5,335 nt of DNA from NCBI GenBank assembly GCA_030670375.1, contig DAOVBT010000175.1:1-5335 (forward strand). The letters run 5' to 3'. The DNA is from Candidatus Aminicenantota bacterium. Lineage in GTDB: Bacteria > Acidobacteriota > Aminicenantia > Aminicenantales > Aminicenantaceae. Both the position numbers and the translations under genes were made by a program. Position 1 is the stretch's first letter. Every line of letters starts with the position of its first letter. This document shows, one piece after another, positions 1-5,296 of this stretch. The notes under the pieces were generated by a model that was not told where the DNA came from, did not search any database, and worked only from the letters and a program-made list of their open reading frames with translations.

Positions 1-144
1 GTATATTCATTTATGTATTATAATCCTGAAACGGGAATTGGATGCATTGGAATGTGTAATAGCAGAATAAATAGTTTTGGTGAAATTCGTAGTACTGTTG
101 CAAATTATGAAAAACGATTAGGAGTTTTAATACAATCAAAATAA
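1..144 (+). CDS. 3' end of an unidentified gene, possibly a beta-lactamase-family serine hydrolase (partial)
   Basis: An open frame runs from the first base to a TAA stop at 142-144 and gives 47 residues. The gene begins outside the window. The residues include a Tyr-Tyr-Asn-Pro-Glu-x-Gly-Ile-Gly stretch followed by Gly-Met-Cys-Asn-Ser, then a short helix-like tail. This resembles the last beta-strand and C-terminal helix of class C beta-lactamase-related serine hydrolases, where a 'YNPE-x-x-IGfi-x-m-x-NS' pattern is common. The catalytic SxxK and YxN motifs would lie upstream and cannot be checked, so the family is a guess from a short tail. Base composition is AT-rich (35 of the first 120 bases are G or C), unlike the enzyme operon to the right. 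It appears to be a separate transcription unit with no functional link to the operon. Confidence 0.5.
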   Translation, partial: VYSFMYYNPETGIGCIGMCNSRINSFGEIRSTVANYEKRLGVLIQSK

Positions 145-151
145 ATCTTAA

Positions 152-385
152 AACCTTTGGGTTATGACCTCAATGACGGATAAAGAGAAAGGAACTCTTA
201 TCGATGTTTTTGATTCTTAAGGCAAATATATCGATCATTTCTATCTAGAGTTTCCGGAAAATATGGTACGAGGATACCATGGCAATACGGCAATGGATAT
301 CTCGGAAGATTTCCTATACACCATTGAACAGGATGATGAGGGAACCTATGCCATAAGAAAATATAAAATTAAAGATAAGAATTGA
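152..385 (+). pseudogene. remnant of a 6-bladed beta-propeller-like protein, C-terminal part, with in-frame stop
   Basis: One frame reads as a coherent protein through a TAA at 218-220. Before the stop it gives a segment ending Gly-Thr-Leu-Ile-Asp-Val-Phe-Asp-Ser; after it come Gly-Lys-Tyr-Ile-Asp-His-Phe-Tyr-Leu and then a segment containing Asp-Phe-Leu-Tyr-Thr-Ile-Glu-Gln-Asp, ending in TGA at 383-385. The pattern 'IDVFD-x-xGKYID-x-FYL ... DFLYTIEQDxxGTYxIRKYKI' resembles the final blades of 6-bladed beta-propeller / NHL-like proteins. The TAA sits where such proteins usually have Glu or Lys (GAA or AAA), so one base change explains it. A further TAA at 149-151 lies just upstream in the same frame, and no propeller-like sequence precedes it, so the N-terminal blades are missing. 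ATG codons at 164 and 173 have no convincing Shine-Dalgarno, and the pre-stop peptide would be only 18 residues. I read this as a truncated, decaying gene. The family assignment is from memory of sequence patterns and is moderately secure. Confidence 0.6.
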
Positions 386-474
386 TATATTCAGCAGCCA
401 AAAATCCAGGAATTTATGCTTAATGCTATATGCGACACGGTCGGTGTACGGATCCGCGATCTCCCGGGTTTTTC

Positions 475-504
475 TTGACAAAATTCTTTTCTTTTGATTA
501 TCTT
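475..504 (+). promoter_or_regulatory. predicted sigma-70 promoter of the molybdenum hydroxylase operon
   Basis: A perfect -35 hexamer TTGACA lies at 475-480. The best -10 candidate is TATCTT at 499-504 (4 of 6 matches) with an 18-bp spacer; GATTAT at 496-501 (4 of 6, 15-bp spacer) is less likely. The predicted transcript would start near 511, about 70 bases before the first operon gene. This is the only good promoter-like sequence seen between the pseudogene and the operon. The -35 is strong evidence and the -10 is mediocre, which would suit a regulated promoter. Confidence 0.5.
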
Positions 505-533
505 GCTATGCAATATCAATGATTACAGTCATT
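494..533 (+). promoter_or_regulatory. candidate operator: nested small inverted repeats over the -10/start region
   Basis: Three short dyads lie at the expected transcription start. TTGC (503-506) and GCAA (510-513) are separated by 3 bases. TTGAT (494-498) and ATCAA (515-519) enclose them, with an axis offset of about 1.5 bp. AATGA (518-522) and TCATT (529-533) form perfect 5-bp arms around a 6-bp centre. TGATTA also occurs twice, at 495-500 and 520-525, one repeat per 25 bp. Dyads overlapping the -10 and +1 region are where a repressor would bind. No regulator gene is present in the window, so the binding protein is unknown, and short dyads can occur by chance in AT-rich DNA. Confidence 0.3.
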
Positions 534-567
534 CAGGTGATAAGCACCCCAATTCATGAATGCCTTT

Positions 568-573
568 AGGGAG
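568..573 (+). promoter_or_regulatory. ribosome binding site fixing the start of the 82-aa gene
   Basis: AGGGAG lies 8 bases before the ATG at 582. It supports that start rather than the ATG at 556, which opens a different, longer frame and has no Shine-Dalgarno. Confidence 0.6.
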
Positions 574-581
574 AGTGGCTC

Positions 582-830
582 ATGGCAAAAACAAAAATGT
601 TATGCCCTTTTTCAAACCAGCTCTGTCGAGATTGTCCTCAGTATCGTGGTAGACATTATTTCCTTTGTTTTCACACCAAATATCGGGGATATCTGGGGGA
701 GTCTGGAAAAAAATTCAAGCCTCGATCGTGGCAGACAGAACCAAATCCTACGTTTGAAATGCCTTCGCCATTGCCTCCCAGTCCCAAATGGCTCACTTTC
801 AATGAATATGTGGAAAGGAAAAGGAAATGA
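582..830 (+). CDS. small Cys-motif protein encoded at the head of the molybdenum hydroxylase operon (82 aa)
   Basis: This 82-residue soluble protein has no signal peptide or membrane segment. The N-terminal third carries four cysteines, C8, C15, C18 and C29, arranged CX6CX2CX10C. It also has the striking sequence Pro-x-Tyr-Arg-Gly-Arg-His-Tyr at 19-26, with further His at 31 and Tyr-Arg-Gly-Tyr at 34-37. Four spaced cysteines plus histidines suggest binding of Zn or an Fe-S cluster, but which metal is inference. Residues about 38-69 are basic then Pro-rich (Pro-Leu-Pro-Pro-Ser-Pro near 63-68), like a flexible linker. The last 13 residues (Trp-Leu-Thr-Phe-Asn-Glu-Tyr then basic residues) look like a short helix. 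Its stop overlaps the next start as ATGA at 827-830, so it is probably translationally coupled to the FAD subunit. Such little proteins have, to my recollection, appeared beside similar operons in anaerobic bacteria. I know of no assigned function; assembly factor, electron carrier or regulator are all possible. Confidence 0.82.
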   Translation: MAKTKMLCPFSNQLCRDCPQYRGRHYFLCFHTKYRGYLGESGKKFKPRSWQTEPNPTFEMPSPLPPSPKWLTFNEYVERKRK

Positions 831-1705
831 TACATAATTTTAATTATCGGCGAGCTACATCGGTAGAGGAAACTCTCGGCCTGCTCGAAAAGTGCAAGGA
901 AGATTACAAGATCATATGCGGAGGACAATCCTTGCTCATTCTCATGCGCCAGGGATTGGTGGCCCCGGAGAATCTCATCGATATCAAAAGCGTTAAAGAA
1001 ATGAGCTATATCGATTATGATCCAAAGAATGGTTTGAAGATCGGCGCTGCAACCATCCATAGAGAAATAGAAAAATCCCCGTTGATTAAAAAATATTACC
1101 CTGTGCTGGTAGAGATGGAAAAGAACCTGGCCTCTGTTCAAACCCGCAACTGGGGCACGATCGGAGGTAACCTGGCTCATGGAGATCCTGCAGGCGATCC
1201 AGGTCCTATTCTCATCGCCTCGAACGCCACGGTGAAAATGGCCAGCCTGGAAAGAGAACGCATCCTGCCCCTGGAGGATTTTTTTATCGATATCTTCGAA
1301 ACTGCACTCGAGGAGGGAGAACTCCTGACCGAAATCCAGTTGCCGATTTTACCTAAAAAAACAGCTGTGGCCTACGAGAAGTTCAGCATTATCAAAAACC
1401 AACAGGGAATTGTTTCGGTCGCCGTATCGATTACCATAGATGAGGACGCAGTCAAATGCAAGGACGCCCGGATCGTTCTTGGCGCTGCTGCTGCGATTCC
1501 TCTTCGCGCAAAGGAAGCAGAACAGATGTTGATAGGGAAAAAAATCGATACAAAACTGCTCGCAAGTGTCGGCAAAAAGGCGTCAGAAGAAAGCGATCCT
1601 GTCAGCGACATCCATGCCACCGAGACATACCGGCGATTTCTGGTCAAAACTCTGACAACAAAGGTAGCGAAAAAGGCCTGGGAACTAGCAAAGGCCGCCA
1701 ACTGA
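827..1705 (+). CDS. molybdenum hydroxylase FAD-binding subunit (CoxM/XdhB-type)
   Basis: This is the medium subunit of a three-polypeptide molybdenum hydroxylase. It takes electrons from the [2Fe-2S] subunit onto FAD and passes them to the final acceptor. Its 292 residues match the usual 280-300 of the family. The N-terminal FAD-binding domain (about 1-175) shows Gly-Gly-Gln-Ser-Leu-Leu at 32-37 and the second FAD loop Thr-Ile-Gly-Gly-Asn at 111-115, followed by Asp-Pro-Ala-Gly-Asp at 120-124. The C-terminal domain (about 180-285) corresponds to the CO dehydrogenase flavoprotein C-terminal fold. Only scattered cysteines occur (C23, C31 and one near 213), and there is no [4Fe-4S]-binding insertion, which distinguishes it from the beta subunit of 4-hydroxybenzoyl-CoA reductase. 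The ATG overlaps the upstream stop (ATGA), and a purine-rich AAAAGGAA-type ribosome site lies inside the upstream gene. The next gene starts 17 bases after its stop. The family is certain and the physiological electron acceptor is unknown. Confidence 0.96.
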   Translation: MIHNFNYRRATSVEETLGLLEKCKEDYKIICGGQSLLILMRQGLVAPENLIDIKSVKEMSYIDYDPKNGLKIGAATIHREIEKSPLIKKYYPVLVEMEKNLASVQTRNWGTIGGNLAHGDPAGDPGPILIASNATVKMASLERERILPLEDFFIDIFETALEEGELLTEIQLPILPKKTAVAYEKFSIIKNQQGIVSVAVSITIDEDAVKCKDARIVLGAAAAIPLRAKEAEQMLIGKKIDTKLLASVGKKASEESDPVSDIHATETYRRFLVKTLTTKVAKKAWELAKAAN

Positions 1706-1708
1706 CTT

Positions 1709-1714
1709 GGAGGT
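1709..1714 (+). promoter_or_regulatory. ribosome binding site fixing the start of the [2Fe-2S] subunit
   Basis: GGAGGT lies 8 bases before the ATG at 1723. This shows that the frame's upstream open stretch, which reaches back to 1456 inside the FAD-subunit gene, is not part of the protein. Confidence 0.8.
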
Positions 1715-1722
1715 ACCCACCT

Positions 1723-2202
1723 ATGAAAAAGAAGTTATTGCATCTGACAGTCAACGATGAATACCACGAGCTTTACATCAGTCCGAAGAAACTCCTGGTG
1801 GAAATCCTGAGAGATGAATTGGGATTAACGGGAACGAAAAGAGGGTGTAACACGGGAGCTTGCGGGGCTTGCACGGTTTTGCTGGACGGGGCTGCGGTCA
1901 AATCCTGTTCGATATTGGCGATGCAGGCCGATGGCGCAAAGGTGACCACGGTCGAAGGCCTTGCGGATGGAGCGGAACTTACGCCTCTTCAACAGTCTTT
2001 TCTCGACCACGGCGCTTTTCAATGCGGTTTTTGCACATCCGGGATGTTGATGTCGGCCACAGCGTTTCTGCAAGAGGACCGGGCCACAAAAGATATAAAA
2101 GAAGGGATCCAGGGAAATATCTGCCGCTGTACGGGCTATAACAGCATCCTTCGAGCCATCAAAGCCGTCGCTGAAGGCAAGTACAAGGAGGAGGGACGAT
2201 GA
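1723..2202 (+). CDS. molybdenum hydroxylase [2Fe-2S] subunit (CoxS/XdhC-type small subunit)
   Basis: This 159-residue subunit carries the two [2Fe-2S] clusters linking the Mo site to FAD. The N-terminal plant-ferredoxin-type domain binds its cluster with C42, C47, C50 and C62 (GCxTGACGACT pattern). The C-terminal helical domain binds the Mo-proximal cluster with C101, C104, C134 and C136 (QCGFC ... ICRCTGY patterns); Q100 is the conserved Gln before the first Cys. All eight ligands are present, so both clusters should form. The common 'CTPGM' here reads Cys-Thr-Ser-Gly-Met (104-108), a mild variant. Length is normal (150-170). There is no Tat or Sec signal, so the complex is expected to be cytoplasmic. 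I chose the ATG at 1723 because of the Shine-Dalgarno before it and because family members begin shortly before the first beta-strand. Its TGA overlaps the catalytic-subunit ATG (ATGA at 2199-2202), which favours coupled, stoichiometric synthesis. Confidence 0.97.
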   Translation: MKKKLLHLTVNDEYHELYISPKKLLVEILRDELGLTGTKRGCNTGACGACTVLLDGAAVKSCSILAMQADGAKVTTVEGLADGAELTPLQQSFLDHGAFQCGFCTSGMLMSATAFLQEDRATKDIKEGIQGNICRCTGYNSILRAIKAVAEGKYKEEGR

Positions 2203-4466
2203 AAAAGTACACCGTCATCAATACACCTGTTCATAACATCGACGGGATCGCCAAAATCACCGGCCGGGCAAAGTACACCTTCGACATCACTCTCCCTCGA
2301 ATGCTGCACGGGAAAATCTTGCGAAGCTCCTATCCGCATGCAGAAATTCTCAATATCGACACATCAAAAGCGGAACGCCTGAAAGGTGTCAAGGCCGTCC
2401 TAACCGGAAAAGATACGCTGGGCCTAAAACAGGGAATATGGAGGCGCTTCAAAGAGCTCTGCGATGAAGAAATACTGGCGCGGGACAAGGTCCGCTATAT
2501 CGGCGAACCTGTGGCAACGGTGGCCGCTATCGATGAGGATACAGCCGAAGAAGCGCTCGATTTGATCGAGGTGGAATACAAGCCCTTGCCCGGCGTGTTC
2601 GAACCGCTCGAAGCCATAAAAGAAGGGGCTCCTCAGCTCCATGAGCAAGCCGAAAGAAATATCAACGTCACGCGCCACATCGAATGGGGCGATGTGGATG
2701 ATGGATTCCAAAAAGCGGACTATGTCCGTGAAGATTGGTTCCGGTGTTCTTCTCAAGCCCATGTGTGCATGGAGACCCATTGTGCAGTGGCCGACTACAC
2801 ACCGGAAGGCAAACTGACCGTCTATACCTCCACCCAATCTCACTATTACATAAAAGTCTTGCTGGCCGAGATACTCGGCCTGAGAGAGAACGATGTGAGA
2901 GTGATTTCCAGGTATACCGGAGGAGGCTTCGGGAGCAAATTCGAACTGGATTCTGCCCAGTTCTGCAGCTCGCTTCTTTCCATGAAGTTATGTCAGCCTG
3001 TAAAAATCGTGCTCTCTCGCGAGGAAGAGTTCACGGCCACCAAACGGCGGACACCCATGTTCTATTATGTCCGGAGCGGGGTCAAAAAAGATGGGACCTT
3101 TCTGGCAAAAGAGGCCCGCGTGTTCACCGAAGGCGGCGCCTACACGGCCATGGGGGCAACAGCTCTTTATCTCACAGGCTTTTTCCAATCTTTCCCCTAC
3201 GTGTGGCCCAGTTACCGGTATGACGGATACAGGGTTTACACCAATACCGCGCCGACTTCGGCGATGCGGGGATTCGGGGCCCCTCAAGCCACCTTCTGCG
3301 CAGAGACTCAGATCGACCTTATCGCGGATGAACTGGGGATCGATCCGATAGAGATCCGGCGCAAGAATGCCATGTATCCCGGTTATGAGGTTCCCGGGCA
3401 GGCCACAATCCAGAGTTGCGGTCTCGACCAATGTCTTGACAAGATAGACGGGTGGATCAAATCGCGAGGAGAGCTTCCTCGCCATCGCGGGATCGGCATT
3501 GCCGCATACGGTTTCATGTCAGGGGGGATATTCAACTGGTTCGATACTCCCTATGCCTTTTCTTCTGCCGTTATTCAAATCAACATCGACGGGAAAGTCG
3601 ACCTGTTCGTCGGATCTCAGGATATGGGTCAAGGATCCAACACCACGATGGCCATGATCTGTGCCGAGGAGCTGGGGGTAAAATTCGAGGATATTCGGCT
3701 TCATATGGGTGATACGGAAAATTGTCCGGTAGATCTGGGAGCATGGGGAAGCCGCGAAACGCTGATGCAAGGGAATGCGGTCAAAATGGCGGCTTCCAAG
3801 GCCAAGCAGCAGATCCTCGAGTTCGCAACGGCGAAGCTGTCGCCGAATATCGTGTATGACCTGGACATAAAGGATGGCTGGATCCATCTCATCGCGCGTC
3901 CGGAGAGAGGCCTTTCCTATTATGATGTCGTCAAAGAAGCCATCCGTGGAAAGGAGGGGCAGCCTATTATCGCCAGAGGGCATTATACGCCTCACCGCAA
4001 AGGAATGATCTCCCCGGCATACAGTTTTGGCGTTCAGGCCGTCGAGGCCGATGTCGATCCCGAAACAGGCAAAATAACACTCAAGAATTGTGTGACCGCT
4101 CATGACTGCGGGCAGGTGATCAATCCCTTAGGTGTCAAGGGTCAGCTCGAAGGGGCCATGGCCATGGCTGCGGGTTACGGCTTCACCGAAGATCTGCCCA
4201 TGGATGAGGGGAAAATCTTAAATCCGAATTTGGTCGACTACATGCTTCTGCGGGCAACAGAAATGCCGGAGACAGAGGTGATGGAAGTGGAAACTTACGA
4301 GCCTGAAGGGCCCTTCGGAGCTAAAGAGGCGGGAGAAGGCCTCACCAACCCGACAGCCGGTGCGCTGAGCAATGCGGTGTTTCATGCCACAGGAATCAGC
4401 ATCAAGAATCTTCCGATCACGCCGGAAAAAGTGTTCAACGCGCTGAAAGAGAAAAAGAAGAAATGA
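2199..4466 (+). CDS. molybdenum hydroxylase catalytic (molybdopterin-binding) large subunit, substrate unknown
   Basis: This 755-residue subunit should bind molybdopterin cytosine dinucleotide and hydroxylate (or reductively dehydroxylate) its substrate using water-derived oxygen. The N-terminal a/b-hammerhead domain spans about 18-130 (Tyr-Ile-Gly-Glu-Pro-Val-Ala at 100-106). The rest forms the two molybdopterin-binding domains. Visible motifs are GGGFGSK at 241-247, AMRGFGAPQ at 355-363, QDMGQGSNT at 474-482, and GPFGAKEAGEG at 704-714, where E713 is the expected catalytic base (bovine xanthine oxidase Glu1261). Aligning the GGGFG loop without gaps to bovine xanthine oxidase places Q213 at Gln767 and F248 at Glu802, and R357 falls at Arg880. 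Loss of the Glu802 equivalent argues against purines. Absence of AYRCSFR and AYRGAGR argues against CO dehydrogenase. Aldehyde, aromatic, heterocyclic or CoA-thioester substrates remain possible. The start has a strong AAGGAGGAGGG Shine-Dalgarno (2187-2195) and overlaps the small-subunit stop. The C-terminus ends in a lysine-rich tail. There is no frameshift or truncation. Confidence 0.96.
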   Translation: MKKYTVINTPVHNIDGIAKITGRAKYTFDITLPRMLHGKILRSSYPHAEILNIDTSKAERLKGVKAVLTGKDTLGLKQGIWRRFKELCDEEILARDKVRYIGEPVATVAAIDEDTAEEALDLIEVEYKPLPGVFEPLEAIKEGAPQLHEQAERNINVTRHIEWGDVDDGFQKADYVREDWFRCSSQAHVCMETHCAVADYTPEGKLTVYTSTQSHYYIKVLLAEILGLRENDVRVISRYTGGGFGSKFELDSAQFCSSLLSMKLCQPVKIVLSREEEFTATKRRTPMFYYVRSGVKKDGTFLAKEARVFTEGGAYTAMGATALYLTGFFQSFPYVWPSYRYDGYRVYTNTAPTSAMRGFGAPQATFCAETQIDLIADELGIDPIEIRRKNAMYPGYEVPGQATIQSCGLDQCLDKIDGWIKSRGELPRHRGIGIAAYGFMSGGIFNWFDTPYAFSSAVIQINIDGKVDLFVGSQDMGQGSNTTMAMICAEELGVKFEDIRLHMGDTENCPVDLGAWGSRETLMQGNAVKMAASKAKQQILEFATAKLSPNIVYDLDIKDGWIHLIARPERGLSYYDVVKEAIRGKEGQPIIARGHYTPHRKGMISPAYSFGVQAVEADVDPETGKITLKNCVTAHDCGQVINPLGVKGQLEGAMAMAAGYGFTEDLPMDEGKILNPNLVDYMLLRATEMPETEVMEVETYEPEGPFGAKEAGEGLTNPTAGALSNAVFHATGISIKNLPITPEKVFNALKEKKKK

Positions 4467-4468
4467 CG

Positions 4469-4476
4469 AAGGAGGT
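4469..4476 (+). promoter_or_regulatory. ribosome binding site supporting a GTG start
   Basis: AAGGAGGT is a near-perfect anti-16S match. It begins 2 bases after the large-subunit stop and ends 6 bases before the GTG at 4483. It shows that the 72-aa reading frame is translated and that GTG is the start. Confidence 0.8.
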
Positions 4477-4482
4477 ACGAGC

Positions 4483-4701
4483 GTGAGCTACCAGTGTCCC
4501 GTATGTGAAAAAATATGGCCCGATACCATGGAGTTGGCCCGTCATGTGTTCGGAGTGGGTGACCAAGCCCATAAGGATTGGGTCAATTCGAAGGGGATGA
4601 ATTTTATCGAACTCTTGCTTATCCAAACCATGGAGCCCGGCAATAAGGGCTACAAGACATTGGCAGAGCTTCTCGAGAGAGAGGCCAAAAAGGTGGACTA
4701 G
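4483..4701 (+). CDS. small C2H2-type zinc-finger-like protein in the molybdenum hydroxylase operon (72 aa)
   Basis: This 72-residue soluble protein starts at GTG with an excellent Shine-Dalgarno. Residues 3-30 have the layout of a C2H2 zinc finger: Tyr-x-Cys-Pro-x-Cys (C5, C8), a hydrophobic helix segment (Leu18 and Val22), H21 and H30, giving CX2CX12HX8H. The second His spacing is wider than the classical HX3-5H, and a Gly-Val-Gly-Asp loop lies between the two histidines. His-Lys-Asp-Trp (30-33) follows. The remainder (about 38-70) is predicted helical with a Glu/Lys-rich end. The finger could bind DNA, RNA or a protein partner; nothing in the sequence decides which. It lies 16 bases after the catalytic-subunit gene and 35 bases before the coxG-like gene, so it is embedded in the operon and probably serves the enzyme's assembly or regulation. 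That role is inferred from position only. Confidence 0.85.
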   Translation: MSYQCPVCEKIWPDTMELARHVFGVGDQAHKDWVNSKGMNFIELLLIQTMEPGNKGYKTLAELLEREAKKVD

Positions 4702-4736
4702 GAAAAACAAAAACATCTGAAATCACGGAGGGAAAC

Positions 4737-5198
4737 ATGATCATAGAAGGCAAGTTCACGTTAAAGGCCCCGATCCAGATGCTTTGGGACACGTTGCTGG
4801 ACCCGGAGACGTTGCGTTCTTGTATCCCGGGTGCAGAAAAGATAGAACGCCTGGATGAAAAAACTTATGATTGTGTCATCAAACAAAAAGTCGGGCCCAT
4901 CGCCGTCAGGTTCAAGTTTAAAAACATCTTGTCCAAACTCGATCCTCCGAATCATGTGGAAATGGAGGGCGAAGGAGAAGACATAGGCAAGGCTGGCCGT
5001 TTCACTCAGAAAACAAGCATTGATTTGAAGGAGAATGAAGGGGGTGAGGTGGAGATCTCCTACAGGTGCAATGCGAACATTGTCGGGAAGCTAGCTATGT
5101 TTGGCGATAGGATTTTAAAGACCAAAGCCAAAAAACTGGAGGCGGAATTTACCAGCGCATTGAAGGAAAAACTCAAAAGCGTCGTATCGCATCCTTAA
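4737..5198 (+). CDS. coxG: CoxG-like SRPBCC-family protein
   Basis: This 153-residue protein belongs to the CO dehydrogenase subunit G (CoxG) branch of the SRPBCC / START-like fold, which forms a deep hydrophobic ligand cavity. Visible family features are the opening strand (2-10), Asp-Pro-Glu-x-Leu-x-x-Cys-Ile-Pro-Gly-Ala-Glu at 22-34, Lys-Val-Gly-Pro at 51-54 starting a central strand, a Gly-rich turn at 78-87, and the C-terminal helix beginning Gly-Lys-Leu-Ala-x-Phe-Gly at 117-123 and running to about 148. CoxG of aerobic CO oxidisers has been reported to bind quinone and to connect the enzyme with the membrane. By analogy this one may carry a quinone or tether the hydroxylase. It has no long C-terminal extension or membrane segment after the core domain. 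GGAGGG at 4727-4732 precedes the ATG by 4 bases. It is the last recognisable operon gene. Symbol by family; a link to CO oxidation is not implied. Confidence 0.9.
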   Translation: MIIEGKFTLKAPIQMLWDTLLDPETLRSCIPGAEKIERLDEKTYDCVIKQKVGPIAVRFKFKNILSKLDPPNHVEMEGEGEDIGKAGRFTQKTSIDLKENEGGEVEISYRCNANIVGKLAMFGDRILKTKAKKLEAEFTSALKEKLKSVVSHP

Positions 5199-5218
5199 TA
5201 TTCTCTTTCATCAACAAC

Positions 5219-5255
5219 TGTTCGGATATGGATATAAATTGTTCAAATCTGGACA
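5219..5255 (+). repeat. two 16-bp imperfect direct repeats, 21-bp period, TGT-N10-ACA type
   Basis: Copies lie at 5219-5234 and 5240-5255 and match at 12 of 16 bases (consensus TGTTCRRATMTGGAYA). Each is also an imperfect dyad, TGTTC-N6-GGAyA. The second copy fits TGT-N10-ACA exactly; the first has ATA in place of ACA. A spacing of 21 bp is two helical turns, so two protein dimers could bind on one face of the DNA. They lie about 45-80 bp upstream of the promoter candidates at 5297-5325, a position suited to activator binding. Confidence 0.5.
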
Positions 5256-5296
5256 CCTCCTGTTTTACATGCATTAGCAAATCTCATACGATGTCA

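Larger units (their letters stand above)
386..581. other. gene-free leader region between pseudogene and operon
   Basis: No supported gene lies here. The promoter and dyads described separately occupy its right half. The left half includes a GC-richer patch at about 433-470 with small self-complementary pieces (ACAC/GTGT around 435-447; GATC-CGC-GATC at 452-462; CCCGGG just before a run of five T). None of these makes a convincing GC-rich hairpin followed by a U-tract, so I do not call a terminator. I see no riboswitch structure that I can recognise. Confidence 0.4.

Noticed and set aside
433..475. Possible Rho-independent terminator of the left-flank genes (small dyads then CCCGGG and five T)
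   Set aside because: The self-complementary pieces are only 4 bp and do not combine into a stable stem directly before the T-run.
556..837. 93-aa open frame on the + strand overlapping the 82-aa gene
   Set aside because: It has no Shine-Dalgarno, and its protein lacks the clear cysteine and YRGRHY pattern seen in the frame starting at 582. The 582 frame also has AGGGAG and an ATGA overlap with the next gene.
671..1180. 169-aa antisense open frame over the 82-aa and FAD-subunit genes, plus similar antisense frames at 2424-2843, 2988-3485, 3519-4103 and 4435-4716
   Set aside because: All lie opposite well-supported genes, show no family patterns, and are expected by-products of codon bias on the coding strand.
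1456..1722. Upstream extension of the [2Fe-2S] subunit frame into the FAD-subunit gene
   Set aside because: The extended part is basic, low-complexity out-of-frame translation of the FAD gene. GGAGGT before the ATG at 1723 and the usual family length set the start there.
2199..4466. Naming the enzyme carbon monoxide dehydrogenase because of the CoxM/CoxS/CoxL-like order and the CoxG-like protein
   Set aside because: The active-site loop reads AMRGFGAPQ, lacking the AYRCSFR and AYRGAGR signatures, so CO oxidation is not supported.
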